The notes under the pieces: model-generated
What the model was told of the DNA's origin: nothing
The model's database searches: none
The model's input: the letters and a program-made list of their open reading frames with translations, nothing else
Program-made: the position numbers and the translations under genes
IMG/VR virus record: IMGVR_UViG_3300042934_000356
Coordinates: 1-54,235 of that record
Source of the DNA: a virus
Direction: 5' to 3' (one strand)
Length of the DNA stretch: 54,235 bases
In this document: piece after piece, positions 34,513-43,646 of the stretch
How positions within the stretch are numbered: the first letter of the stretch is position 1
How the letters are laid out: each line of letters opens with the position of its first letter

Positions 34513-34977
34513 TTAGGCTATTGTCGCCCAGTCAGTAACCTCAAATACAATGCCGGAATGTGTGCCAGCATCTTTATATGTAATACTTGTAACCTTTAAG
34601 TTGGATTTGGCACTTGTCGCTCCCTTTTCAAACTTACCATCTGTACCTACTACAAGATAATCACCAACTGCGACAGTATCAGCCTGATCAGTAAAATATC
34701 TTTCACCAATAATAGGTTTAACTAGTACAACAGGTTCATCTTCAGCAATCTTTTCAAAAGTATCATGATAATCGGATAATTCTCCATACAGCGTATATAC
34801 ACCAGTAGGAATCATTTCTTTTGTAACCAAAAATACATCCAGAGCGGTAGCAGAAGTGGGGAAAGCAGTCTCTTTATTTGCACCCTTAATAGCACCCATA
34901 CCTTTAACCATTGCAGCGCCAGCTACATATGTAGCATCTGCGTTCTTACCATTAATTGACTGTAAAACTCTAAGCAT
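34513..34977 (-). CDS. Probable capsid decoration/head protein
   Basis: This 154-residue, Gly/Ala/Val-rich beta protein lies between the protease/scaffold and the capsid gene, the usual place of gpD-like decoration proteins. AAAGGAGG lies before the ATG at 34977. The family is not certain. Confidence 0.55.
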   Translation of the reverse strand: MLRVLQSINGKNADATYVAGAAMVKGMGAIKGANKETAFPTSATALDVFLVTKEMIPTGVYTLYGELSDYHDTFEKIAEDEPVVLVKPIIGERYFTDQADTVAVGDYLVVGTDGKFEKGATSAKSNLKVTSITYKDAGTHSGIVFEVTDWATIA

Positions 34978-34991
34978 TATAATTTCCTCCT

Positions 34992-36485
34992 TTATTTTCC
35001 TAAGAATTTTTTCATAACAGATACTTTATCAACTGTTACATCATCATCCACTAAACTAGCCGAAGCTACATTTGTGTCTTTCTTTGTTTCTTTTGTTTCA
35101 GATATTTCAACTTCTTCCTTTTCTAAAGAAGCCATATATCTTGTTGCAACTAATTCTTTTAACGCCTTTTCATCCAGCGCGTCAACGAAACCTTTAATCT
35201 CTTGTGAAGACTCAAATTCTTCTTTAGTAATAAGACCAGACTTTTCATATTTTGAAATTAAATTTTGCTTCTTTTCAGAAGTTTCTTTTTCAATGCGTTT
35301 CTGTTCAACTTGTTCAAACTTTTCCTTAAAGGGAGTGAGTTCACTTATTTGAATTTTTAAAACTTGAATTTCTTCGCTTGCTTTTACAATAGCATCATTT
35401 TTTGATTCAATCTGAGAATTAATTTCTGAAACACTAACTGTAAGTTTTACATTCTGTGGCTCAGAAAGAACGATTTCTTCGTTTTCAACTTCATATGTAA
35501 ATAAAACATAATCAAGTTCACTTTCTCTATTCCAATCCTCAAACCATACTGTTTTTTCTAATGGAAAATGGAAAGCAATCCACCCATATGTATCAAGTTT
35601 CTTCTCACATGCATCCATTAGCTTCATTCTTAAATCTCTATCAGTCAAAGCTGAAGTTTCAACATTTTCTGCATTTTCTTCTACAGATTTGGTTGGTGCT
35701 TCAGTTCCTTCTGAACTAACTTCAGAATTTTCGGTTGTTTTTACAGTGCTATCTAAATTTTCATCTGTATTAATAGCTTCTTCCGAAACTTCTGTTTCTT
35801 TATTTTTCTTCAAATCTACGTCCTCCTTTTCTGTAGCATTTATATTAAGCCCATCTAAAATATCATGGGATAAGGCTTCTGCAATTAATAACTGACTTTC
35901 TTTTGTTGATAATGAAACTGCCTTTGCATCTTTTCCATATGCTGGGCTAGAAAATTCATACCCTAAAAGACAATTTGATAGAAAGACATAGTCAGTAATC
36001 TTTTTTATACCATCTTTAAATTCATAAGCAGATGTTGCAATTTCCCAAGAACTAAACAATTTATTTTCTGCAAATAATCTTCTGATTGCAGCAACTATAT
36101 TTTTATTTCTTTTCCATATTCTATATTTTGCAAATAAACACGGCAGAGTTCTTTGGGTTCCGTCAACGTCAACGTTATCATCTTGAATATAAACTTCTGT
36201 ATGAGTCCCAATACTATCAGTAGCAAATGCAACTTCACCATCTTCATCTATGTACATTTCGTGACCACCTAAAGTGGGTTCACCTTTGCTATTAACTCTA
36301 TAACGAGCTACTACAGGCATATTTATAAGTGTCTCCGCCTTTTCTTTAGCCCCTTCTGATGGCAACATTGCATTATTAAGATTAGGTTCATCATAAAAAC
36401 AAACTCTATTTGTCAATTCTAAATATGATTCATTTTCTGCTATATCTATTGTTTGACTAGATAGGCAAACTATATCTTTATTCAA
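34992..36485 (-). CDS. Prohead protease/scaffold fusion
   Basis: This 497-residue protein has an N-terminal part (about 1-190) that looks like a prohead maturation protease module (MPVVARYRVNSKGEPTLGGHEM). An acidic, Glu/Thr-rich linker covers 215-285. The long C-terminal coiled coil (about 355-455, EEIQVLKIQISELTPFKEKF) would serve as scaffold. It starts with TTG at 36485, overlapping the end of the preceding small gene by 8 bp behind AAAGGTGG, so it is translationally coupled. Catalytic residues cannot be assigned. Confidence 0.65.
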   Translation of the reverse strand: MNKDIVCLSSQTIDIAENESYLELTNRVCFYDEPNLNNAMLPSEGAKEKAETLINMPVVARYRVNSKGEPTLGGHEMYIDEDGEVAFATDSIGTHTEVYIQDDNVDVDGTQRTLPCLFAKYRIWKRNKNIVAAIRRLFAENKLFSSWEIATSAYEFKDGIKKITDYVFLSNCLLGYEFSSPAYGKDAKAVSLSTKESQLLIAEALSHDILDGLNINATEKEDVDLKKNKETEVSEEAINTDENLDSTVKTTENSEVSSEGTEAPTKSVEENAENVETSALTDRDLRMKLMDACEKKLDTYGWIAFHFPLEKTVWFEDWNRESELDYVLFTYEVENEEIVLSEPQNVKLTVSVSEINSQIESKNDAIVKASEEIQVLKIQISELTPFKEKFEQVEQKRIEKETSEKKQNLISKYEKSGLITKEEFESSQEIKGFVDALDEKALKELVATRYMASLEKEEVEISETKETKKDTNVASASLVDDDVTVDKVSVMKKFLGK

Positions 36486-36648
36486 TTATTTCACCACCTT
36501 TCAAAGTTCCTATCTCAATACCATTGTCAGACAAAACCTTACGCAGTTCTTCCTGATTTTGCGTAACAAAAAAGACGGTCAATTTTCCGTCTTGTTCTAA
36601 TAATCTTATTTTCTTTTTACAACAAGGACATATAATATATTCTTCCAT
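36478..36648 (-). CDS. Small CPCC-motif protein between portal and protease
   Basis: A 56-codon ORF encodes MEEYIICPCCKKKIRLLEQD and then a short alpha/beta segment (TVFFVTQNQEELRKVL). CPCC suggests half a zinc site, perhaps completed in a dimer. AGGTAGGG lies before the ATG at 36648. It overlaps the TTG start of the protease gene. The gene contains a hairpin/T6/TACGCAAAA module inside its coding sequence. Confidence 0.6.
   Translation of the reverse strand: MEEYIICPCCKKKIRLLEQDGKLTVFFVTQNQEELRKVLSDNGIEIGTLKGGEIIE
36557..36593 (-). terminator. Hairpin/T6/GTTACGCAAAA module inside a coding sequence
   Basis: A 7-bp stem AAGACGG/CCGTCTT is followed on the minus strand by T6 and GTTACGCAAAA, all within the 56-residue gene. 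It is copy K. Conservation of the shape even inside a gene argues that the element matters. Confidence 0.6.
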
Positions 36649-36653
36649 AAGCC

Positions 36654-38255
36654 CTACCTGTTCTTATTGTATTCTTGATCATAATTTGTCTTATTTGTTT
36701 CAGTATCAGAATTTGGCCTACCACTGTTATTATTTGAACCATTAGAATTGTACGATGTTGCTCTAGGAGTAAATATTTTATCATACCCTTTTTCTTTTTC
36801 TGTTTTACGTTTTGACAATTCGTCATTAATGTCCAATCCGATAGTATTATATACAGTTTCAAGGCTTGCATTAAGAGTGGTGTATAAAAATGTTGCCAGT
36901 TCAAGTTTCATTTTAGCTTCAAGCTGCTCTGAATCAATTATTGTAACTTTGGGACAATATTCAACTGGATATCCATTGTCTTTCAATACTTGTTTATACC
37001 ATCTTTGTAATATATCCTCTTGCTGTTCTGAAATTTTATTGATTGTTCTTAATAATTGAGCAATAGATATGCTGGCTGTACTTACAGATTGAGAAGAAGA
37101 ATCCATTAGAAATCCAATACCTAAAGTATTTAATACTTTTGATCTATAACTGTTAACAGTACTTACATCTGTTAATTCAGTTTTACTTTCTACATATTTT
37201 ATATCCTCAACATGGGCAGGAGCAGTAACAACAACCGTTGGTTGTTTCCATGCAAGCATAAAGTTATCATGAGCATATGCCATTTCTTCAAAACCTTTTT
37301 TATTATAATCTGTTCCCAAAACTTCTTTTCTTAACTTTTGAAATATAATTTTCTTGGCTTTAGCTTTGCTGTTTACTCTATCTGAATTTTCAAAAGTCTC
37401 AAGCATAATTGTAGGTTTTAAAGCCCTAAAGATAGGAGATAAGCCATACTTCCTATTAATATTACCTATTCGCATAACACCAATATATTTAGGATTAAGC
37501 TTTGCATATTTTTCTTTGTCAACAAATGCTTGATATACCTCTTCCGGATAATTTGCTTTTACTTCTTCATCCATTGTATCAAAAAATAGTGCCTTATTTT
37601 TACGATTTTTTTTATATACTCTTGTTAGACGATTTCTAAGTTCTTGAACATCTAGCAGTATATTTGGTATACCGCCAATGTTATAATCTGAAACTTCAAC
37701 TATACCAAGTGGATAGTAGTCAACAAAATATGAACCATCGTCCCTATGTCTAAGATATTCAATATATGTACCTTCTGCATATGTAGTCGGTATTGAAGTC
37801 CTAATTAAATTCTTTATATTAATCTGGTCATTAAAATTATCAATAAATATTTTTGTTTCATCTAATGTTTTTAATTTATTTCTTCCTTCAACAACATTAG
37901 TATAAGATAATTTTATTTCAGTATTTACATTAGTTTCAATACATTCAACCGTTTTACCAATAATATCATCTTTATTAATATATTTTCTTATAATAGCATT
38001 AATCTTTAATATTTTGTCTAAATCAGATTGAGGCATATCTGCCAGCTCTTCTAGCTTTTCAGGTGTGACAATTATATCAGATACAAAACCATCTTTTAGA
38101 TATGTAGAGTATATTTGATTTGTTGCATCATACTTAGTAAATGCCTGAGACAATATTTTTTCTATATCACTTTCTGGTGATGTAACTAATGTTGTGTTTT
38201 CATCTAACTTAGAAATTACTACGACATCAAAATCTTTTTTATTTTCTTCTGACAT
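36654..38255 (-). CDS. Portal protein
   Basis: This 533-residue protein has the layout of an SPP1/HK97-type portal: a mixed N-terminal clip region, a FENSDRVNSKAKAKKIIF helix region and STASISIAQLLRTINKISEQQEDILQRWY helices near 385-425. It follows the large terminase gene with a 14-bp gap. I start it at 38255 behind AGAGGAGG; the upstream start at 38294 lies inside the terminase gene. The C-terminus is Asn-rich and probably disordered. Confidence 0.8.
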   Translation of the reverse strand: MSEENKKDFDVVVISKLDENTTLVTSPESDIEKILSQAFTKYDATNQIYSTYLKDGFVSDIIVTPEKLEELADMPQSDLDKILKINAIIRKYINKDDIIGKTVECIETNVNTEIKLSYTNVVEGRNKLKTLDETKIFIDNFNDQINIKNLIRTSIPTTYAEGTYIEYLRHRDDGSYFVDYYPLGIVEVSDYNIGGIPNILLDVQELRNRLTRVYKKNRKNKALFFDTMDEEVKANYPEEVYQAFVDKEKYAKLNPKYIGVMRIGNINRKYGLSPIFRALKPTIMLETFENSDRVNSKAKAKKIIFQKLRKEVLGTDYNKKGFEEMAYAHDNFMLAWKQPTVVVTAPAHVEDIKYVESKTELTDVSTVNSYRSKVLNTLGIGFLMDSSSQSVSTASISIAQLLRTINKISEQQEDILQRWYKQVLKDNGYPVEYCPKVTIIDSEQLEAKMKLELATFLYTTLNASLETVYNTIGLDINDELSKRKTEKEKGYDKIFTPRATSYNSNGSNNNSGRPNSDTETNKTNYDQEYNKNR

Positions 38256-38269
38256 ATATAACCTCCTCT

Positions 38270-40105
38270 CTAAAATGATATTGAGCTTGCACAACGTGGA
38301 GCATTTGAAAAATCTGCTTCAACTGGCTTGTTGATAATGCTGCCTCTTCTTAGCTGAGCTAAATACCAACATAATAAACCAAAAGTAAATGCTCTATCAT
38401 CATGCATAGTATTCCTTTTATCTGGAGGAAAATCATATTTCACATTTCCAGCACTTGTATACTTACACATTGTAATAATTTCAGTTTTCATTAAATCAAT
38501 TTGTGCTAAAGATGCTTGCTCATCATGAGATAAGTCATATTTGATTTCGTTTCCTTCATCATCAATATTAATTAAATAATCTTTACCATCAAAATCAGCA
38601 GGAAATGTAACTACTCCAAGTTTAACCATTTTTTCTGTGGCTTCAAATATTTCATTTCTGTGTGCCCTTGGATCTACTAACTTCATAATATCAATAGCAT
38701 CTGGAAAAGTACTTACAGCGGTTTCATTTGCTTTATGTGTTTTATCAATTATACCTTTATGCTCTTGTCCATCTTTTCCAAGCCAATTGTCTAGCATATA
38801 GTCTGAAACTCCACCAACCATTTGACCACCCGCACCAGAATCACAAATTACCGCTTTAATATTTTCATAATCTAATTTTCCTCTTTCATTTCCGTTATAA
38901 TCAATTAATAAATCTTGAAATTTCTTAACCTGATCCGGTAATCTCATAGGTGTTTTCTTTTTGGTAGATATATCAACTAAGCTAACGACATTATGTAAGT
39001 CCATGCACCAACCTTTTTCATTGTCTTCTCTAAATTCAGCCATTCCTATAATACTATTGTCATTTAATCTGGCACTATCCCAAGCAAATCCAAATAATCT
39101 ATTTCCCGTATCATTAACAAGCAATGGTGGTCTACGTTTTGTGTATTGCATAATATCACGCCTTGTCAATATTTGTCCCTCATGAGAGTCAGCGCTAAAT
39201 TTATTATATAATTCCCTAAGTGCCTTTTCTCTATTGTCACCCATAGCTTTATCAACTTTATCTTGTGATATTAAAGGCGGATATTCTTCGCCATTGAATT
39301 TGGCTTTCATAACTAAATCAATAGTATAATTACAAGCAAAATATTTTTGATCACCCATAATCATACGTTCAGAAAAATATTTAAATTTCTTATAAAATTC
39401 AGAAGAAGTGTCACTAGCAGAAGATGCATATAAAAGTTGTCTGGGCATACCTTTTGGCTCTAATGTAATATCAACATTACCGCCAAGTTTAAAGTTCTCG
39501 TCTTGGTTTACAAAGTTTTCAGCTTGTACAAATAATTCGTCAGAAAACCAACCAGCTTCATCAAAGCAAACCAAATTTGCTCTCTTACCCTTAATATTTG
39601 TTACATCTGAATTCAATGTGTTGATTTCAGAACCATTAAATAAAGTACATGTAAACGAAGCAGGATTGTGAACAAATCCGTCAGATGTAGCGCCACTCTT
39701 TTTTAACTCATTAAAAAATACATCTGTACTACCAGTAAAAGATTCGATTTCTTTCTTTGTTATTTTTTCAACTTTTTTATATGTTTCCTTTGCTTGATCA
39801 CCCGTATTTCCCAAGAAATATGTAACATGAAATGGAAACAGGGCACTTCTAAGCATAGTGTAAATAGCAAGTTCAGTTGTCTTTCCAGCATTTCTTGATT
39901 TTAGCCAGAGAACAAAATCTTTTGTCCATGAGTTATAAATGGCATATTTCTGCATGTCTAAAAGCTCAATTCCCATGAACCTACTTGAAAATTCTATAGG
40001 GTATGAACGCCCCCATTGTATTACTTTACAATACTTGTCATATGTTTCTAGTTTTCTTTGTGATATTTCTTTTTTTGATGGTCTATTGATAATAGTAGTA
40101 GACAT
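38270..40105 (-). CDS. terL: Terminase large subunit
   Basis: This 611-residue packaging motor has Walker A SRNAGKTT (70-77), Walker B LVCFDEAG (Asp182, Glu183) and a C-terminal nuclease with acidic residues in FAWDSARLNDNS, AVICDSGAGG and MHDDRAFTF. The ATPase drives DNA into the prohead and the nuclease makes the cuts. The ATG overlaps the stop of the small-subunit gene (TAATG), indicating coupled translation. It is a large, complete enzyme with no insertion or intein. Confidence 0.93.
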   Translation of the reverse strand: MSTTIINRPSKKEISQRKLETYDKYCKVIQWGRSYPIEFSSRFMGIELLDMQKYAIYNSWTKDFVLWLKSRNAGKTTELAIYTMLRSALFPFHVTYFLGNTGDQAKETYKKVEKITKKEIESFTGSTDVFFNELKKSGATSDGFVHNPASFTCTLFNGSEINTLNSDVTNIKGKRANLVCFDEAGWFSDELFVQAENFVNQDENFKLGGNVDITLEPKGMPRQLLYASSASDTSSEFYKKFKYFSERMIMGDQKYFACNYTIDLVMKAKFNGEEYPPLISQDKVDKAMGDNREKALRELYNKFSADSHEGQILTRRDIMQYTKRRPPLLVNDTGNRLFGFAWDSARLNDNSIIGMAEFREDNEKGWCMDLHNVVSLVDISTKKKTPMRLPDQVKKFQDLLIDYNGNERGKLDYENIKAVICDSGAGGQMVGGVSDYMLDNWLGKDGQEHKGIIDKTHKANETAVSTFPDAIDIMKLVDPRAHRNEIFEATEKMVKLGVVTFPADFDGKDYLINIDDEGNEIKYDLSHDEQASLAQIDLMKTEIITMCKYTSAGNVKYDFPPDKRNTMHDDRAFTFGLLCWYLAQLRRGSIINKPVEADFSNAPRCASSISF

Positions 40106-41220
40106 TAATTATCACCATCCAGTTCCGCTTTCAAAGCCTTGTTTTCAATTTTTAGTATTCTAATTACTTCCTCTAATTTTGTGATTTTCGTCTGATAGTC
40201 GTCTAACATTTCTGCTTGTGTTGCTACCATTCTTGCATATTCATCTGAAGTAAAACTTAATTCATCAAACAAAGCTTTGGCATTATCTTTAGCAATTTCT
40301 TGAAATGAATTCGATAATTTTACATCAACAATATTAACTTTGATTTCTTCAAATCCATTTTCCGCCATTTCCTTCATGATATTGGTGAGAGTATTACTTC
40401 CTTTACTTCCTTTACCACTACCTTTTGCTGATATGCCATTATCATTAGCACTTGAGTTGATTGTTCTTGACAACTTGTCTTTAATCTCGGTAAGAGATTT
40501 TATTAAACTATTATCTGGTATCTTTTGCCTAAACTCACTATTAATCAGCTTATCTACATTCTCTACCTGTAAAGTTGTTTTGACTAACGAAATAACACTC
40601 TGCATTTTATGAGGGTCTTCAATTACATCATCTGTCAAATAATCTGCCAAAGTATTAAATAAGAACTTTCTGTTGGCATCTGTATAATTTTCATCATCAA
40701 AACAATCATAACCAACTGTTTGAAGTACATAAGCTTTATTTTTTCTATCTGAAGAATTCCATTTTGCCTCTTCCTCTGATTTTCCAGTGTCATATTCATC
40801 TTGTTCAGCTTTATCTTTTAAGGTATTTACTAAATATGTAGTGAAATTTTTTGCTTTATATTGTGTGCCATTAAGCAACTTACTATAGTTCCCATATGAA
40901 AAATTAGCATTAACTTTGACTTTTTCATACAAGTCTTCTGCAAAATAAACGTCAAGATAATGACAAAGGATAATGAGTGCCATCTTTTCATCTTTATATT
41001 TTGATTTCATATCGTCAAAGAGTTCATTCGCACAATCACAGCAAATATTTGTATATAACTCATTTGAAGTGAATAGTGGACTAGTTTTTGACATAAAGAA
41101 AAATCCTTTTGGATCATCTTTTGTTTTTCCACATCTAGTACACTTATACGATGGAGCATTATCGCTAGTAGGTTTAACAATACGCTTACTATTTGGAGAT
41201 TTTGGTTTTGTAATAGCCAT
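40105..41220 (-). CDS. Terminase small subunit-like protein with zinc finger
   Basis: This 371-residue protein directly precedes and overlaps terL. Its N-terminus is basic (residues 5-20), then Cys27, Cys30 and a CCDC cluster (60-63) form a likely zinc finger for DNA recognition. The C-terminus is a coiled coil (about 330-365, DYQTKITKLEEVIRILKIEN) suited to ring assembly. It is much longer than usual small terminases (150-200 residues), as in SPbeta-type phages. GAGAGGAG precedes the ATG. Confidence 0.65.
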   Translation of the reverse strand: MAITKPKSPNSKRIVKPTSDNAPSYKCTRCGKTKDDPKGFFFMSKTSPLFTSNELYTNICCDCANELFDDMKSKYKDEKMALIILCHYLDVYFAEDLYEKVKVNANFSYGNYSKLLNGTQYKAKNFTTYLVNTLKDKAEQDEYDTGKSEEEAKWNSSDRKNKAYVLQTVGYDCFDDENYTDANRKFLFNTLADYLTDDVIEDPHKMQSVISLVKTTLQVENVDKLINSEFRQKIPDNSLIKSLTEIKDKLSRTINSSANDNGISAKGSGKGSKGSNTLTNIMKEMAENGFEEIKVNIVDVKLSNSFQEIAKDNAKALFDELSFTSDEYARMVATQAEMLDDYQTKITKLEEVIRILKIENKALKAELDGDN

Positions 41221-41241
41221 AGCAGTCAGCTCCTCTCATTA

Positions 41242-41280
41242 TTTTTTGTATAGAAAAAGCAACTGATTTTCACAGTTGCT
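41242..41280 (-). terminator. Hairpin/T5/CTATACAAAAA module before the terminase operon
   Basis: An 8-bp perfect stem AGCAACTG/CAGTTGCT with a 7-nt loop is followed on the minus strand by T5 and CTATACAAAAAA, then the small-terminase ribosome binding site. It is copy L. Confidence 0.7.
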
Positions 41281-41284
41281 ATGT

Positions 41285-41845
41285 TTAAATCTTATTAATA
41301 AATCTCTTTAAATCTCTTTTTAGAGCATACCAAAAACCTTTATTTATTTCTGATATAATAAAAGTGCAATTATCAATATGACATAATGCTACTAATTCAT
41401 CTCTGCCTTTTCTTGCATCTTCTAATTCTTTTTCTGTCATAGCAGATGTATAGAAATTATCTTCTACATGTTCTGTAAAATAAATTAAACTGTCTTTGTG
41501 TTCTTTTAGACATTTCTTATATTTATAATAATTCTTTACCCATGATTTTGAATACTTATTAGTATAACAATTCCAATAAATATCTTTTGGTGATATCCCA
41601 TATGGCACAATTAAAGAAGTTGCTCCACTAAAATAAGTGTCATAAGAATATTCTTGATTTTTGTCTAATTGACTTTTCCATAAATTCATATACTCATCTG
41701 CTTTATTATCAAATTCTTCCCATAATTCATCAGAATTTTTTACTGATACAGGTACTCCTACATTAAATATATTTGCATGACAATCTGTTTTATCATTATA
41801 AATAGTTTTTGTTACAACTTCATAGTTACGTAACCTATACAGCAA
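41285..41845 (-). CDS. Protein of unknown function before the terminase genes
   Basis: This 186-residue charged, Tyr- and Trp-rich protein reads LYRLRNYEVVTKTIYNDK near its start. I prefer the TTG at 41845, which has AAGAAGG 6 nt upstream, over the ATG at 41863, which has no site. It ends in a basic stretch (ALKRDLKRFINKI). The family is not recognised. Confidence 0.5.
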   Translation of the reverse strand: MLYRLRNYEVVTKTIYNDKTDCHANIFNVGVPVSVKNSDELWEEFDNKADEYMNLWKSQLDKNQEYSYDTYFSGATSLIVPYGISPKDIYWNCYTNKYSKSWVKNYYKYKKCLKEHKDSLIYFTEHVEDNFYTSAMTEKELEDARKGRDELVALCHIDNCTFIISEINKGFWYALKRDLKRFINKI

Positions 41846-41896
41846 AATTATTCCTTCTTTCATATTTAATTAACAGTGGAAGAGTAGTAATCCCAC

Positions 41897-41930
41897 TAAA
41901 AAAGCAGATAAGCTTTGACCCCTATCTACT
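41897..41930 (-). terminator. Terminator-like hairpin with T6
   Basis: An 8-bp stem AGTAGATA/TATCTGCT (one wobble) is followed on the minus strand by T6. It lies between the antirepressor gene and the next gene. Its tail does not match the ATGC box. Confidence 0.6.
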
Positions 41931-41965
41931 TTGATGTAACTATGTATTATATTATTATTATAATT

Positions 41966-42760
41966 TTAGGCTGTCTGCCTTACTTTATTCTCTTTAAAAG
42001 TAACATTGTGCATTTTATTAAGCATATTCATTCTATCGGTATACCCCATATTCATGCGAAGTAACACTTGATTTTGTCTTTCAAGAAATAACAACTCTTC
42101 ATTATGGTCTTTCTTTAAATAATCTCTAATAAGTTCATTCGTAGGACAATTATATTTGAGTTTCAGCTCTTGGCTCGTTAATCCTGTTACGATTTTATTT
42201 ATTCCATCAGCTTCTACGGAATAGACAGATTTACTCGCCTTTTTATGCCAAACACGCAGCATCCACGCATCAACTTCAAAACTCATATTTTTGTATTCTT
42301 CTTTTTCTGGGTCACGAATTTCTAACCACTGTTTATTTTCGTGAACTACCTTTTCCATAAGGATAAAGTATTTTCTTACAATTCTACTTGTTTCCTTTAG
42401 CTCATTGCTTGCTTGTGAATTTCTACCAGTATACATCGCAATTTCTTTTGCCAGTCCTAGAGTCAGGAAATATTCTTCTTCATTAATAAATTTTCCATGA
42501 TTATCATCGGTTTCCCGTGGGGAACTGATGATATAATCAACGTTTACCAGATAATCTTTTAAATTTGATTTAATCCATGTTGAAAACTTTTTCTTTACTC
42601 CAAGTTGCTTATGTAAGATTCTTGCGTCTACAGAAAACTCTTCAATATTTACATTATCAACTATAATTGGTAGTTTCTTTTGATATTCCATTACTAATTT
42701 AACTTCTTCTTCGTTACAACCTAAACGTTCTAATTCTTTTTTACTAAATTTTTGATTCAT
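41966..42760 (-). CDS. Phage antirepressor, AntA-type N-domain
   Basis: This 264-residue protein has an AntA/AntB-like domain at about 40-115: FSVDARILHKQLGVKKKFSTWIK, then DYIISSPRETDD and NEEEYFLTLGLAKEIAM. The C-terminal half is a helical DNA- or partner-binding part. Antirepressors bind and inactivate a prophage repressor, and AntA proteins often sit among late genes. AAGGGG precedes the ATG. Confidence 0.75.
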   Translation of the reverse strand: MNQKFSKKELERLGCNEEEVKLVMEYQKKLPIIVDNVNIEEFSVDARILHKQLGVKKKFSTWIKSNLKDYLVNVDYIISSPRETDDNHGKFINEEEYFLTLGLAKEIAMYTGRNSQASNELKETSRIVRKYFILMEKVVHENKQWLEIRDPEKEEYKNMSFEVDAWMLRVWHKKASKSVYSVEADGINKIVTGLTSQELKLKYNCPTNELIRDYLKKDHNEELLFLERQNQVLLRMNMGYTDRMNMLNKMHNVTFKENKVRQTA

Positions 42761-42990
42761 GTATTTCCCCTTACGATTTATTTACAAGCTTTTCACCTTG
42801 CATATTCCTCGCTGTAGAATATTCTTTTCACACATATTCCTAATTCGCTGTAGCACATCATCTCACGGGTGCTAATTATCTCTGTAATAGGGGAGCAGTG
42901 GGCTATTTTCACTTTCCACAAGTTTTCTCTGTTTATATGCGTTTTGGTAACCCGGACACGCTCCGCACGATATTCAATTGTAATGATGCA

Positions 42991-43034
42991 AATTTGCGCA
43001 TCAAAAAAGACCATATCTTTTGACAGATACAGTC
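42991..43034 (-). terminator. Hairpin/T6/GATGCGCAAA module in an intergenic stretch
   Basis: A 10-bp stem GACTGTATCT/AGATATGGTC (two wobbles, 6-nt loop) is followed on the minus strand by T6 and GATGCGCAAATTTGC, which itself is partly palindromic. It is copy M. The surrounding 42761-43161 stretch is otherwise an intergenic region of mixed composition; an open frame through it (42793-43110) lacks a ribosome binding site and is not called. Confidence 0.6.
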
Positions 43035-43161
43035 CTAGGTATATCTTTCTAAATGGTTGAGATTTCACTCTCGATTCACACATAGTTGGGATTTTATACC
43101 CTATTTTCACGATAAAATTCTAAATTGATTGTTTGCGTATCATATTATCCATAATAAAAAA

Positions 43162-43611
43162 TTAATCCTCATCGAATCCAAATAGAAGAGTAGGTATATC
43201 ATTTTTATCTAACATGTCAAGTACATCCTGTTTTGTATCTTCCTGATAAACAAAAGCTAATGTTGCCTCAGAATTAAAAGGCTTATATTCGGAAGTGTTA
43301 TCATCATATCTTAATGCCGGCTCTATCCAAATCTCGTTTAAGTCGTTTATTGATAAGCAGTATAAGTCATCATAATCACCATCAATACATTTTCCTTCAA
43401 AGTCAATTACAGCAATCTTAAATTCATAATCCAATTCAGGATTTAATAATTCTATAAATATTTTCTCAATTAATTCTGCTTTAGCATAAACCTCTATTGT
43501 TTCATACTTTCTAGCACAATCAACAGCTTCTAATATATTTGACACCAAACAATCTTCACAGCAAAAATCTGTAATCTGAAGACGATCATCATCTTTAAAA
43601 TTATATATCAT
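43162..43611 (-). CDS. Acidic protein of unknown function
   Basis: This 149-residue acidic protein has a Cys trio (FCCEDC) near its start and an end rich in Asp/Glu (LLFGFDED). GAGGACA lies before the ATG at 43611, with a second ATG 9 bp upstream. No family is recognised. It lies between the metallophosphoesterase and the antirepressor. Confidence 0.5.
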   Translation of the reverse strand: MIYNFKDDDRLQITDFCCEDCLVSNILEAVDCARKYETIEVYAKAELIEKIFIELLNPELDYEFKIAVIDFEGKCIDGDYDDLYCLSINDLNEIWIEPALRYDDNTSEYKPFNSEATLAFVYQEDTKQDVLDMLDKNDIPTLLFGFDED

Positions 43612-43646
43612 TGTCCTCATTCCTTTTCTATGTATTATATTATTTT

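Noticed and set aside
36617-36904. Leftward 95-codon open frame overlapping the portal gene end
   Set aside because: It is out of frame within the portal gene and has no ribosome binding site; the small CPCC gene next to it is better supported.
42793-43110. Open leftward frame of 105 codons between the antirepressor and the acidic gene
   Set aside because: No ribosome binding site, no recognisable protein pattern, and it contains a hairpin/T6/GATGCGCAAA module. A shorter start inside it cannot be fully excluded.
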